64,000 nt of DNA. It comes from Alphaproteobacteria bacterium. Lineage in GTDB: Bacteria; Pseudomonadota; Alphaproteobacteria; UBA9655. The stretch covers positions 1-64,000 of the forward strand of contig JAGVLE010000003.1 in assembly GCA_020049895.1 (NCBI GenBank). The letters are read 5' to 3'. Made by a program: the position numbers and the translations under genes. The notes below the pieces were generated by a model that was given only the letters and a program-made list of their open reading frames with translations, was not told the origin of the DNA and did not search any database. Numbering within the stretch: the first letter of the stretch is position 1; each line of letters starts with the position of its first letter. This document shows positions 18,701-28,586 of the stretch, in pieces.

Positions 18701-20506
18701 TTAATTCTTGGGAAGTTTTGGCTCTGGCTTTGTGGGAGGAAGCTCAAGACGGATGTGAAGGTCTTTGAGTTGAGAGTCACGGACCTGAGCCGGAGCGCCT
18801 AACAAAAGGTCTTCAGCTCGCTGGTTCATGGGGAATGCCACAACTTCTCGAATGTTGGGCTCATTCGCCAGTAACATGACGATCCGTTCAATCCCAGGAG
18901 CAGCCCCACCATGAGGAGGCGCGCCATAGTGGAAGGCTCGGAGCATTCCACCAAATTCTCTCTCAACTTCTTCCTGGGTATATCCAGCAATCTTAAAGGC
19001 TTTCATCATGATCTCTGGACTGTGATTCCGAATCCCGCCACTGCACAACTCGATACCGTTACAGACGATATCATATTGCTGGGCCACAATAGACAAAGGG
19101 TCCTGTTCTTCAAGGGATTGAAGTCCGCCATGGGGCATGCAAAAAGGATTGTGCGAAAAGAGAATTTTCTGTTGATCTTCATCCCACTCATACATGGGGA
19201 AGTCCACAATAAAGCAAAAGCGAAAGGCATTTTTTTCAATGAGATCAAGCTCTTCAGCGATACGTGTACGGGCCAGGCCAGCAAGTTTTTCTGCACCGTT
19301 GGCTTTATCGCAAACGAAGAAAAGAGCATCTCCCTCAGATACGCCTGCCGTTTTCTGCAGTTGCTGAAGTTGGGACTCCGTCAAAAACTTAGCAATAGGG
19401 CCTTTTGCGCCCTCGTTCGTAAAGGTAATATATCCGATTCCTGGTGCTCCTTGCTCCCGTGCCCAGTCGTTCATTTGATCAAAAAAACGACGAGGACAGG
19501 CCGCAGCTGTGGGCGCTGGAATGGCTCTGACAACCCCTCCATCTCTAACCGCATTGGCAAAGATAGCAAATTCTGAACTTTCAAAGACATCGCTGACATC
19601 AACGATAAGGAGAGGATTTCTTAAATCTGGCTTATCTGAACCGTATTTAAGCACAGACTCTGCATAAGGAATGCGTGGAAAAGGGCAAGGAGTCACTGCC
19701 TTTTCTCCTCCAAATTCAACAAAAATTTCATAGAGAACGGGTTCAATTGTGGCAAAGACATCGTCTTGAGTCACAAAGGACATCTCAAAATCGAGCTGAT
19801 AGAATTCGCCGGGAGAGCGATCGGCCCGGGCATCTTCGTCTCGAAAGCAGGGCGCTATCTGAAAATATTTATCAAACCCAGCAATCATAAGGAGTTGCTT
19901 GAACTGCTGCGGAGCCTGGGGGAGAGCATAAAACTTGCCTGGATGCACGCGGCTTGGAACCAAATAATCCCGCGCTCCTTCAGGGGAGCTAGCTGTAAGA
20001 ATAGGCGTTTGGAACTCCAAAAACCCTCGAGCAATCATTTTATTCCGCAAAGCTGCAATGACTTGGCTGCGCAAGACAATATTAGCATGCATTTTTTGAC
20101 GCCTAAGATCAAGAAAACGGTATTTCAAGCGCGTTTCTTCGGGAAATTCCGTGTCACTATTGACGGTAAGAGGCAGCACATCAGCTTTCGATTGAATCTC
20201 GAGGTCTTCAACGCTTAGCTCAATTTCTCCCGTTGCCATAAGAGAATTCACTGTTTCAGGCGTGCGTTTCAGCACTTTCCCGGTGAGCGTAATCACACTC
20301 TCAAGTCGCAGGTCCTCTACCTCTTTAAAGAAGGCAGACGTAGAGTTGACGATGCACTGGGTAATCCCAAAATGATCCCGCAAATCAATGAATAAGAGCT
20401 GACCATGGTCACGCTTACGGTGAATCCAGCCAGAAAGATAAACAGTTTGTCCTGCATCTTGGGCGCGGAGATCATTACAGGTATGGGTGCGATAAGGATT
20501 TTTCAT
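18701..20506 (-). CDS. aspS: Aspartyl-tRNA synthetase
   Basis: [83 protein letters not shown]. Confidence 0.98.
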   Translation of the reverse strand: MKNPYRTHTCNDLRAQDAGQTVYLSGWIHRKRDHGQLLFIDLRDHFGITQCIVNSTSAFFKEVEDLRLESVITLTGKVLKRTPETVNSLMATGEIELSVEDLEIQSKADVLPLTVNSDTEFPEETRLKYRFLDLRRQKMHANIVLRSQVIAALRNKMIARGFLEFQTPILTASSPEGARDYLVPSRVHPGKFYALPQAPQQFKQLLMIAGFDKYFQIAPCFRDEDARADRSPGEFYQLDFEMSFVTQDDVFATIEPVLYEIFVEFGGEKAVTPCPFPRIPYAESVLKYGSDKPDLRNPLLIVDVSDVFESSEFAIFANAVRDGGVVRAIPAPTAAACPRRFFDQMNDWAREQGAPGIGYITFTNEGAKGPIAKFLTESQLQQLQKTAGVSEGDALFFVCDKANGAEKLAGLARTRIAEELDLIEKNAFRFCFIVDFPMYEWDEDQQKILFSHNPFCMPHGGLQSLEEQDPLSIVAQQYDIVCNGIELCSGGIRNHSPEIMMKAFKIAGYTQEEVEREFGGMLRAFHYGAPPHGGAAPGIERIVMLLANEPNIREVVAFPMNQRAEDLLLGAPAQVRDSQLKDLHIRLELPPTKPEPKLPKN

Positions 20507-20572
20507 ATATTATCAGTAATGAGTCGAACATTATCTTGTCAAGATCACATCTGCCATGAGATAGTCAAAACC

Positions 20573-21724
20573 ATGAATTTAATTACAAAAACGACGGATT
20601 TAGATGCTTTTTGCAAACGTGCACAAACATCTTCTTATATCACGGTTGATACAGAGTTTATTCGAGAAAAGACCTATTGGTCGGAACTTTGCCTGATTCA
20701 GGTTGGACTTGAAAGGGAAGCTGTCGCGATTGATCCTTTAGCTCAAGACATTGATCTTTCATCTTTTTTTGATCTTTTACAAAATCAGGAAATTATTAAG
20801 GTTTTGCATTCCGGTCGCCAAGATGTTGAAATTTTTTATCATTTGACAGGAAAGATTCCAACTCCTCTCTTTGATACACAAATCGCAGCGATGGTCTGTG
20901 GGTTTGGAGAATCAGTAGGCTATGATGTCTTGGTCCAAAAATATACACAGATTTCTATTGATAAATCATCCCGATACACTCATTGGGGACAGAGACCCCT
21001 TACAGACAAGCAATTAGAATATGCTTTAGGGGATGTTACTCATCTGCGAACAGTTTATGAAAAATTAAAAGAAAAAGTGACGAAAGAAGACCGGTTTCAT
21101 TGGGTGGAAGAAGAGCTAGCCATTTTAAAGGATCCAGCGACGTATGACATAGATCCATATGCTATTTGGAAAAAATTGAGAGTACGGTCGCCAAAACCTC
21201 GAATGCTTGCAATTCTACGTGAACTTGCCGCTTGGCGGGAAATTACGGCGCAAGAGCGTAACATTCCGCGCGTTCGGGTGATGCGAGATGAGCTTATGCT
21301 TGAGCTTGCTGCGTCTGCCCCTAAATCTCAGGAAGATCTAGGGCGCATGAGAGGAAGATCGCGCTTTTTTTTCAATGCTGAAGATGAACGCACTATTCTC
21401 GAGTTGATTGAGAAAGCCCAGAAATTACCTTTAGAGGACTGTCCTGATGTGAAAAAGGGACAAGATTCTCCCGCAGGGTTTTCGTCCCTTGTAGAAATGC
21501 TTCGTCTTTTACTGAAGATTTGTTCAGACAAACATCATGTGGCTCCAAAACTCCTTGCGACAACAAGTGATTTGGAAGACATTGCTCGTTCATCTGCGCC
21601 CACCACCCCGGCTCTTGAGGGATGGCGGTACGAGATTTTTGGAAAATCTGCCCTTGCCCTTAAAGAAGGCAAGGTTGCCCTAGGTCTTAAGAACAAGAAG
21701 ATTGCCTTGATAGAGGTAAAATAA
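20573..21724 (+). CDS. rnd: Ribonuclease D
   Basis: YITVDTEFIREKTYWSELCLIQVG, DTQIAAMVCGFGESVGY, LTDKQLEYALGDVTHL; HRDC-like C-terminus. Confidence 0.95.
   Translation: MNLITKTTDLDAFCKRAQTSSYITVDTEFIREKTYWSELCLIQVGLEREAVAIDPLAQDIDLSSFFDLLQNQEIIKVLHSGRQDVEIFYHLTGKIPTPLFDTQIAAMVCGFGESVGYDVLVQKYTQISIDKSSRYTHWGQRPLTDKQLEYALGDVTHLRTVYEKLKEKVTKEDRFHWVEEELAILKDPATYDIDPYAIWKKLRVRSPKPRMLAILRELAAWREITAQERNIPRVRVMRDELMLELAASAPKSQEDLGRMRGRSRFFFNAEDERTILELIEKAQKLPLEDCPDVKKGQDSPAGFSSLVEMLRLLLKICSDKHHVAPKLLATTSDLEDIARSSAPTTPALEGWRYEIFGKSALALKEGKVALGLKNKKIALIEVK
21638..21724 (+). repeat. 87-bp direct repeat, copy 1 (3' end of rnd)
   Basis: tttggaaaatctgcccttgcccttaaagaaggcaaggttgccctaggtcttaag...ataa; matches 22616-22702 with one mismatch. 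Confidence 0.95.
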
Positions 21725-21870
21725 AAGATGAAATCTTGACAACTCAGCTCAACTAGACGGAGTTACACGTAGTCTAAGTTAATTCGGTGTGCGAGCCGCT
21801 GATACGGCGTTTATATTCGTTTTGGTACCCTGGAGATCGGTGCCAGCAGCCGCAGCATCTGCCTGCACTT

Positions 21871-22545
21871 CTAGGAACTAAGAGAGGTGTCAATAGTACC
21901 TGCAGCGCTGGACAGCTCTTCTGCGGCAGTTTGCATACTTGCCTGAGCAGCGCGCTTATTGCCTGATGTTACTTCCCCTTTAGCATCAGACATACTTGTC
22001 TGAGCCTCTCCTACACTTGTTTCAGCGGCAGTTGGATTCTCATCAAGTGCATATTCTTCAGCCGTTTGCATATCTTTTTGAGCATCTTTTACATCTGCTT
22101 GGGCCTCGGGAATGTTCATATCATCTTTAGCACTTGCTACACTTGATTGAGCCGCAGAAACATCTGTCGATACGGCAGTTGATTCCGAGGGAGTAAGAGA
22201 ACTTTCAATGGTGTTTTTAGCGTTGGCTTTTTCTGCTCTAGCGGCTGCAACATCTGTGTTTCCCAATTTTGTATTTAAAGTTGTGTTGTAGGTGTTCTGC
22301 GACTCGCCGTTTATTAGGGAATCTAATTGGTATTCTTCGCTTGAAGGCATCCGTAGTTCATTTACCCAGAGATAATTCGCTCGAGAGTCAATAATTCTAT
22401 CATGTGCAGCATCTCGGTTGGAATCTATCGATGATTCAGTAACTTTATACTCTCTCGCCCAGCTTTTTGAGAGTAACGTCATCTGCAGGGTGAGAATGAG
22501 CAATGAAGTAGTTTTGATGAGAGTCCAATGTGTTTTCGTATTCAT
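21871..22545 (-). CDS. Secreted Ala/Ser-rich repetitive hypothetical protein
   Basis: Signal peptide TTSLLILTLQMTLLSKSWA; mature part of degenerate Ala/Ser/Gln-rich helical repeats (VSAAQSSVASAKDDM..AQADVKDAQKDMQTAEEYA...). Confidence 0.65.
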   Translation of the reverse strand: MNTKTHWTLIKTTSLLILTLQMTLLSKSWAREYKVTESSIDSNRDAAHDRIIDSRANYLWVNELRMPSSEEYQLDSLINGESQNTYNTTLNTKLGNTDVAAARAEKANAKNTIESSLTPSESTAVSTDVSAAQSSVASAKDDMNIPEAQADVKDAQKDMQTAEEYALDENPTAAETSVGEAQTSMSDAKGEVTSGNKRAAQASMQTAAEELSSAAGTIDTSLSS

Positions 22546-22615
22546 GTGTTTTGTCTTTTTATTGTTAATTTATCCTCAATCTTACACGTATCTTTATTAA
22601 AATTTTCTTACAATG

Positions 22616-22702
22616 TTTGGAAAATCTGCCCTTGCCCTTAAAGAAGGCAAGGTTGCCCTAGGTCTCAAGAACAAGAAGATTGCCTTGATAGAGGTAAAAT
22701 AA
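22616..22702 (+). repeat. 87-bp direct repeat, copy 2 (displaced rnd 3' end)
   Basis: tttggaaaatctgcccttgcccttaaagaaggcaaggttgccctaggtctcaagaacaagaagattgccttgatagaggtaaaataa. Confidence 0.95.
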
Positions 22703-22988
22703 TGTGCGAGTAACATTTTCTAGCGTCATTCTAAACAGTTTTTAAAAAGAAAGCATTTTGGTGCTTATCGTAGCTTAAAAATAGAAGCTTTCCTTACCTA
22801 ATAGGACGTATCTGCATCGGCATTTTGAGTCCAAGAAGCCGATACGATGTCTTTTATTATGTATACATCCTCATTTTTTACAAAAAATTAACTATAATTT
22901 GATGACAAAAAAAAGATTTTCACCTGTTAAAAACACAAAATAGTATTTAAATACAGCTGGTTAATAAAAAAACATACAGAAGAAGAGA

Positions 22989-23040
22989 GTCAGGCTACGG
23001 ATCAGAAGGTTCAAGAGTTCGAATCTTCTCGGGCCCGGCA
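22989..23040 (+). pseudogene. Decayed 3' half of tRNA-Arg(ACG)
   Basis: gtcaggctacggatcagaaggttcaagagttcgaatcttctcgggcccggca resembles the anticodon/T-arm/acceptor 3' half of alphaproteobacterial tRNA-Arg(ACG) (..TCTGACTACGGATCAGAAGGTT...GAGTTCGAATCTTC.CGGGC..). No matching 5' acceptor strand (gggcccg) upstream. Confidence 0.65.
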
Positions 23041-23105
23041 GTGTTTCTCTAGGAATACTTAAGGGCTCAAGCTATTCCTCTTCCCAGGACATCTTCGCAA
23101 AAATC

Positions 23106-23348
23106 CTAGTACCAATAATTGATCGTATCACCGCTGGGACACAATCCGCATTGTTCCCAGCTAAGGGTATTAGAATCAGTAGCACACATCATTATCAGTT
23201 TAGAGTCCATCAGTTGACACTGACAATTGTCATGGTTCAAAGCAGACTGACAACTGGAAGAGGAGGATTGAGCTTCAGCAATAGACCCTCCAAATCCTTG
23301 CCAGAGAAACGTGCTAATTAATAATGTTCTAATGAATTTTATTCGCAT
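23106..23348 (-). CDS. Small secreted Cys-containing hypothetical protein
   Basis: MRIKFIRTLLISTFLWQGFGGSIAEA leader, then SSSSCQSALNHDNCQCQLM...CATDSNTLSWEQCGLCPSGD. Confidence 0.55.
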   Translation of the reverse strand: MRIKFIRTLLISTFLWQGFGGSIAEAQSSSSSCQSALNHDNCQCQLMDSKLIMMCATDSNTLSWEQCGLCPSGDTINYWY

Positions 23349-23382
23349 GATAAATCTCCTTTTTGATAAAAAATTACTTTTA

Positions 23383-23658
23383 TTAGAGTTTTTTATAGGG
23401 TTTTAGAATATCCTCATGGGACGGTAGCTTATCCTTACATGTGTTGAGGAGTTCCTTGGCTACCCTATTTACGCATTTAGGGGACCATCCAGTTTTCCCA
23501 AACAAATGTGTAACGATACAGTCTTTTTTGACTTTTTTGATTAAATTTTTTCTGCAAGTATCTTCATTCTTTTCAGCAGAACAGTCATTTAATCCGATGA
23601 CTTGACAAATAAAAGCAGTGCTGAATAATGCTTGGATTAGTATTTTTTTCATTTTCAT
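23383..23658 (-). CDS. Small secreted Cys-containing hypothetical protein
   Basis: MKMKKILIQALFSTAFICQVIGLNDCSA leader; mature DTCRKNLIKKVKKDCIVTHLF...CVNRVAKELLNTCKDKL. Confidence 0.55.
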   Translation of the reverse strand: MKMKKILIQALFSTAFICQVIGLNDCSAEKNEDTCRKNLIKKVKKDCIVTHLFGKTGWSPKCVNRVAKELLNTCKDKLPSHEDILKPYKKL

Positions 23659-23773
23659 TCCTCTTTTTTATTTTTGTATACTTTTAATAATGTTCAATAT
23701 TGAAAAACCTAAAACATACAAAATTAATTTGACCTATGGTAAATAATAAAGATAAAAATTTAGTTAAGAGAAG

Positions 23774-24070
23774 CCTCTGCAAAAGAGGTTAAAGAAGTGA
23801 TAGAATAAGGTGAGCCCCCTTTAAGAGGAGAGAATGAATGTCCTTTGCAGAAATGCTGGTAACACAGTGCGCGCGAGTTCGCTTGATAAGGTAGAGACGT
23901 TGGTGAGAGGGGAGCGACTGAGGTATAGGCTCAAGATAGATTGTTGAGAGGTCGAACGAAGGTCGATCAGCGTATGATGAACTGGTTATGTTTCGAGTGA
24001 TGATTTTACAGAAATTATATGATTTATCAGATCCTCAGATGGAAGAAATGCTCTACGCGGTTATACCTCC
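23774..24070 (+). pseudogene. IS5-family transposase remnant (N-terminal part, frameshifted and truncated)
   Basis: Conceptual translation across frames: MSFAEMLVTQ.. / LDKVETLVRGERL.. / EGRSAYDELVMFRVMILQKLYDLSDPQMEEMLYAVIPPT*. The last block matches the IS5 N-terminal domain ('YDELVMFRxxxLQxLYxLSDpqxEExL'). Preceded by cctctgcaaaagagg. Confidence 0.85.
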
Positions 24071-24082
24071 CACCTGATCATT

Positions 24083-24104
24083 GAGTCCCAAAAGGACTTT
24101 TTTG
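24083..24104 (+). terminator. Terminator-like hairpin upstream of rplY
   Basis: agtcc caaaa ggact tttttg. Confidence 0.5.
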
Positions 24105-24194
24105 CTATATTTTGGGGTAAACCCTGATCACCCTTGCATCCAGCGTCGAATTTGTATACAACAGAGCCATATTATTCTTAAAGGAGTGAGCATC

Positions 24195-24866
24195 ATGGCA
24201 GTAGTAACAACCCAGCTTGATATTGAAGTACGAGCTAAAATAGGAAAAGGGGCCTCCCGCGCTTTGCGTCGTGAAGGTCGGGTTCCTGCTGTATTGTACG
24301 GAGGAACAGAAGCACCTGTTCATTTTTCGCTCAGTCCTCTTCAGTTACACAAAGAACTGCATAAGACAGGATTTCTCTCAACTATCTTCGAAATTTCCGT
24401 AAACAATAAAAAAGAAAAAATGCTGCCACGTGATGTGCAGTTCCATCCTGTTACCGATCGCCCCCTTCATGTTGATTTTATGCGGGTTTCCAAGGGGAAG
24501 AAAATTACTGTTTCGATTCCTATTCAGTTTATTAATGAAGATAAGTCTCCAGGTATTAAGCACGGAGGTGTGTTGAATATTCTTGTGCATAACTTGGATG
24601 TTATCGCTGATATTGACCATATTCCAGCTGCCCTTGAGGTTGATATGACAGGCCTTGAGATTCATCAGAGTATTCACTTGGCGGACCTCAATCTTCCAGG
24701 AACGGCCGTGCCGGCTCATCCTGAAAGAGACGATACCATTGCCAGCATTATGCCTCCAACGGTTGCGAAGCAAACGGAAGAAGAGGGTGCTGCAGTAGAA
24801 GGTGAAGAAGGAGCAGAAACAGAAGGTTCTGAAACCGCTGAATCTGAAGAAGAGGCTAAAGAATAG
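24195..24866 (+). CDS. rplY: 50S ribosomal protein L25/general stress protein Ctc
   Basis: MAVVTTQLDIEVRAKIGKGASRALRREGRVPAVLYGG... DVQFHPVTDRPLHVDFMRV; ribosome-binding site aaggagtgag. Confidence 0.97.
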   Translation: MAVVTTQLDIEVRAKIGKGASRALRREGRVPAVLYGGTEAPVHFSLSPLQLHKELHKTGFLSTIFEISVNNKKEKMLPRDVQFHPVTDRPLHVDFMRVSKGKKITVSIPIQFINEDKSPGIKHGGVLNILVHNLDVIADIDHIPAALEVDMTGLEIHQSIHLADLNLPGTAVPAHPERDDTIASIMPPTVAKQTEEEGAAVEGEEGAETEGSETAESEEEAKE

Positions 24867-24894
24867 CTGTGTCCTCTCTCAGTTCCATCGTATC

Positions 24895-25470
24895 ATGTAT
24901 TTGCTTGTAGGCCTCGGAAACCCTGGGCCTGACTATAAAAAGCACCGCCATAATGTGGGATTCATGTGCATGGATGAAATCCGAGAAAGCTATGGATTTT
25001 CTTCTGAAAAGTCTAAATTTTCAGGTCTTCTGTCAGAAGGCAAAATTGATCAAGAAAGCGTCTATCTTTTCAAACCGCTCACTTATATGAATCTCTCTGG
25101 AAAACCTGTGGCAGATGCCGCACGCTTCTTTAAAATCCGACCTGACCATATTATTGTTTTTCATGATGATTTGGACCTCGAGCCCAAGACAATACGTGTG
25201 AAGCAAGGGGGAGGCCACGGAGGACACAATGGTCTCAAAGACCTCGATGCTCATTTGGGCCCTGATTATTGGCGAGTACGCATTGGCATCGGGCGCCCTC
25301 TTTACAAAGATCAGGTAACTTCTTATGTTCTCTCAAATTTTTCAAAGGCAGATCATGGGTGGCTTGATCCCCTGCTGCCAATCCTTGCGGATGAAGTCCA
25401 TTTGCTAGTCACTGGCGCACCGCAGGAGTATGCAAACATGGTTATGGCAGAGGTATCTCATGGGATTTAA
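24895..25470 (+). CDS. pth: Peptidyl-tRNA hydrolase
   Basis: MYLLVGLGNPGPDYKKHRHNVGFMCMDE; FKPLTYMNLSGKPV; DLDLEPKTIRVKQGGGHGGHNGLKD. Confidence 0.97.
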   Translation: MYLLVGLGNPGPDYKKHRHNVGFMCMDEIRESYGFSSEKSKFSGLLSEGKIDQESVYLFKPLTYMNLSGKPVADAARFFKIRPDHIIVFHDDLDLEPKTIRVKQGGGHGGHNGLKDLDAHLGPDYWRVRIGIGRPLYKDQVTSYVLSNFSKADHGWLDPLLPILADEVHLLVTGAPQEYANMVMAEVSHGI

Positions 25471-26548
25471 ATGTGGCATTGTAGGGCTTCCTAATGTTGG
25501 GAAATCGACCCTTTTTAACGCGCTTACAGCAACGGCTTCTGCCGAAGCTGCCAATTACCCTTTTTGTACGATTGAACCCAATATAGGACGGGTAGGGATC
25601 CCTGATCCTCGTCTTTATGCTCTGGCAGCTCTTGCGAAGTCTGGAAAAATTATTCCAACCCAACTGGAATTTGTGGATATTGCAGGGCTTGTACGGGGAG
25701 CTAGCAAAGGAGAAGGCCTTGGAAACCAGTTTTTAGGCCATATCCGCGAGGTAGATGCTATCGTTCATGTCGTGCGCTGCTTTGAAGATACAGATATTAC
25801 CCACGTGGAAGGTGGCATTGATCCTATTCGGGATATTGATATCATTGAAACAGAATTGATGCTGGCAGATATGGAAAGCCTTGAAAAACGCATTCCTGCC
25901 TTAGAGAAAAAGCTGCGTCTCAAGGATCCAGAAGCCTTGGCCCAATTTCCTTTGATGGAGCGAGCGCTGCAGCTCTTAAGAGAGGGGAAGCCTGCGTCTT
26001 CTCTTCAGTGTGCTCCAGAGGATAGAGAAACTCTGCGCCAGCTTCAGTTGCTCACAACAAAACCTATTCTTTATGTATGTAATGTTGCTGAATCCGATGC
26101 TGCGACGGGTAATGCTTTTTCGGAAAAAGTAAAAACAGAAAAAGGCCGTATTGCCTTGGTTTCTGCAGCTATTGAAGCAGAAGTAGCGTCGCTCGATAAT
26201 GATGAGGAAAAGAAGGAATTCTTGGAGAGTCTTGGCCTTGAAGAAACGGGATTGGCGCGGGTTATTCGGGAGGGCTATGCTTTGCTTAACTTATTGACCT
26301 TCTTTACTATTGGCCCCAAAGAAGCTCGGGCTTGGACGATTCATGAGAATGCCAAGGCTCCCCAAGCAGCAGGTGTCATTCACAGCGACTTTGAGCGTGG
26401 CTTTATTTGTGCAGAAACAATCGGGTACGAAGATTATGTAGCCTTTCAAGGGGAGCAAGGAGCAAAGGCTGCAGGAAAGGTACGCCTCGAAGGCCGCGAC
26501 TATGTTGTAAAAGATGGCGACATCTTTCACTTTCGTTTTAATGTGTAG
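25460..26548 (+). CDS. ychF: Redox-regulated ATPase/GTPase YchF
   Basis: MGFKCGIVGLPNVGKSTLFNALT; FVDIAGLVRGASKGEGLGNQFLGHIREVDAI; TGS-domain C-terminus. Confidence 0.97.
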   Translation: MGFKCGIVGLPNVGKSTLFNALTATASAEAANYPFCTIEPNIGRVGIPDPRLYALAALAKSGKIIPTQLEFVDIAGLVRGASKGEGLGNQFLGHIREVDAIVHVVRCFEDTDITHVEGGIDPIRDIDIIETELMLADMESLEKRIPALEKKLRLKDPEALAQFPLMERALQLLREGKPASSLQCAPEDRETLRQLQLLTTKPILYVCNVAESDAATGNAFSEKVKTEKGRIALVSAAIEAEVASLDNDEEKKEFLESLGLEETGLARVIREGYALLNLLTFFTIGPKEARAWTIHENAKAPQAAGVIHSDFERGFICAETIGYEDYVAFQGEQGAKAAGKVRLEGRDYVVKDGDIFHFRFNV

Positions 26549-26620
26549 ACCGTCTTTTCCTTCCGCTGACTTGAAAATAAAGAAAAACTCTGCTATAAAT
26601 CAAATTTAATACTTTTTTCC

Positions 26621-28453
26621 ATGATTATTTTCGGTCAAAAAATGCATACGTCCGTGGACATTGCTCCCACAAAAACTCTTTTCGACTTTATTTTGTTTTT
26701 CGTGAAAAAACAGTGGGTAAAATTTACCTTTATTACGCTCTTTTGGCTTGCCTATTCCGTTGATCAAGCAGTATTTCCCTTGCTGTTCGGTAAAATTATA
26801 GATGGCTTTGCTTCTTATGCGGGTGACCGCTCACAGGCGTGGGCGGTTCTTTGCGGCCCGATCCTGGCAGCTATTCTTTTTTGGGTTTGTATCGAAGTCT
26901 CTTTTAGGGCTGGGGGCCTGTTAATGGCATTTACCTTTCCTAGGTTAGAGAAACAAATCCGCATGTATCTTTTTTCCTATCTTCAAAACCAATCAGTGAA
27001 TTATTTTTCTGCACACTTCACAGGAAATATTACCACAAAAATTTCGGACATGGTTGATAATATGAGTCGTGTTCTTAATCTTACATTAACGCTCTTTATT
27101 CCTGCTATAGGCGGTGTTCTCCTTGCCATTTTTACTTTTTCACAACTTAGCCCCTTTTTTGGGGCCCTTTTGGCAGGGTGGGCGTTGATCCATATAGGGA
27201 TCTCTGTTTTCTTTGGACTTCAATGTTCCCATTATTCCTATATTCATTCAGAAACCCGCAGTCGGCTTAATGGTCGTCTTGTGGATAGCTTAAGTCACTA
27301 TCTTGCCGTCAAGCTGTTCGCAAATAAATCCTATGAATTGAAGTATGTAGGAGCTTTACAAAAGAAAGAACGATCTCAAAATCAGTATCAGCTTCTTTAC
27401 ACTGAAAAAGTTCGCTTTTTGATATCTATCTGTGCATTTGCAGGCCCAGGGCTTGCCATAAACACGTATGCTTATTGGTCTTGGGTAAATCATCTTATTT
27501 CGGTAGGGGATATTGTCCGTATCTTCAATACAAGCTGGAATATCGTTATTATGCTCTGGTGGACAAGTATTGAGCTGCCTAACTTCTTTCGAGAAATAGG
27601 TGTTTGTCGTCAAGCTCTTTCTCTTCTTCAGGAACCGCTGACGGTGACGGATCTTCCAGCAGCAAAACCCTTACAAGTATCTGAGGGTAAAATAGAGTTT
27701 AAGGACGTCCACTTCCATCACAAAGGGACTACCTCCCTCTTTACGAACAAATCTGTTGTCATTGAACCAGGGCAAAAGGTAGGTCTCGTGGGGTATTCAG
27801 GGAGTGGAAAAAGTACTTTCGTGAATCTCATTTTACGGCTTTTTGATATTCAGTCAGGGCACATTTTGATTGATGGCCAGGATATTTCAAAAGTTACTCA
27901 AACAAGCCTACGAGGAGAAATTTCGGTAATTCCCCAGGAGCCAAGTCTCTTTCACCGCACGTTGATGGAGAACATTCGGTATGGACGGGTGGATGCATCT
28001 GATGCAGAAGTAATAGAAGCTGCTAAACAGGCCTATGCCCATGACTTTATCATGGCGTTGTCCCAAGGATATGAAACGCTTGCAGGAGAGCGGGGGGTGA
28101 GTATTTCTGGGGGACAGCGGCAACGTATTGCTATTGCGCGAGCGATTCTAAAAAATTCTTCTCTCTTAATTTTGGATGAAGCGACAAGCGCTCTGGATGC
28201 TCGAGTGGAAGCCAAAATTCAAGAAAGCTTTTCTCATCTTATGCAAGGAAAAACAACGCTTGTGATTGCTCACAAACTGTCTACGCTTCTCACCATGGAT
28301 CGTATCCTTGTCTTTGATAAAGGAAAAATTGTAGAGGATGGGACGCATAAAAGCCTTCTTGCTAAGGAAGGAATCTATAAAACCCTATGGGATACTCAGG
28401 TCGATGGATTTTTGCCAGGAACCCCCAAACTTGATCTTGTACCCAACAATTAA
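26621..28453 (+). CDS. ABC transporter, fused permease/ATP-binding (MsbA/multidrug exporter type)
   Basis: GLVGYSGSGKSTFVNLILRLFD, ISGGQRQRIAIARAIL, LILDEATSALDARVE; N-terminal TM domain. Confidence 0.93.
   Translation: MIIFGQKMHTSVDIAPTKTLFDFILFFVKKQWVKFTFITLFWLAYSVDQAVFPLLFGKIIDGFASYAGDRSQAWAVLCGPILAAILFWVCIEVSFRAGGLLMAFTFPRLEKQIRMYLFSYLQNQSVNYFSAHFTGNITTKISDMVDNMSRVLNLTLTLFIPAIGGVLLAIFTFSQLSPFFGALLAGWALIHIGISVFFGLQCSHYSYIHSETRSRLNGRLVDSLSHYLAVKLFANKSYELKYVGALQKKERSQNQYQLLYTEKVRFLISICAFAGPGLAINTYAYWSWVNHLISVGDIVRIFNTSWNIVIMLWWTSIELPNFFREIGVCRQALSLLQEPLTVTDLPAAKPLQVSEGKIEFKDVHFHHKGTTSLFTNKSVVIEPGQKVGLVGYSGSGKSTFVNLILRLFDIQSGHILIDGQDISKVTQTSLRGEISVIPQEPSLFHRTLMENIRYGRVDASDAEVIEAAKQAYAHDFIMALSQGYETLAGERGVSISGGQRQRIAIARAILKNSSLLILDEATSALDARVEAKIQESFSHLMQGKTTLVIAHKLSTLLTMDRILVFDKGKIVEDGTHKSLLAKEGIYKTLWDTQVDGFLPGTPKLDLVPNN
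28374..28417 (+). repeat. 44-bp direct repeat, copy 1 (inside 3' end of ABC transporter gene)
   Basis: tctataaaaccctatgggatactcaggtcgatggatttttgcca. Confidence 0.93.
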
Positions 28454-28556
28454 AATGGATTTACTAATTATCCCTATCATAGAAAAAGAAAAGGGTGAAC
28501 GATGGTTTAGAAGAGAAACACTATAAGTTAAGTAAGTCCTAATATTCTCTATATCT

Positions 28557-28586
28557 AAAAAGCATTTTACAAGAAAATGGCTTTTC
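28557..28586. terminator. Bidirectional terminator-like hairpin
   Basis: aaaaagcatttt acaag aaaatggctttt. Confidence 0.55.

Noticed and set aside
18911-20218. Plus-strand ORFs opposite aspS (221 aa and 150 aa)
   Set aside because: Antisense to aspS; no domain signature.
21840-21856. gtgccagcagccgc, identical to the 16S rRNA 515-region core
   Set aside because: Only about 14 nt match. On the minus strand it encodes an Ala-rich tail (ADAAAAGT), and no other rRNA sequence surrounds it.
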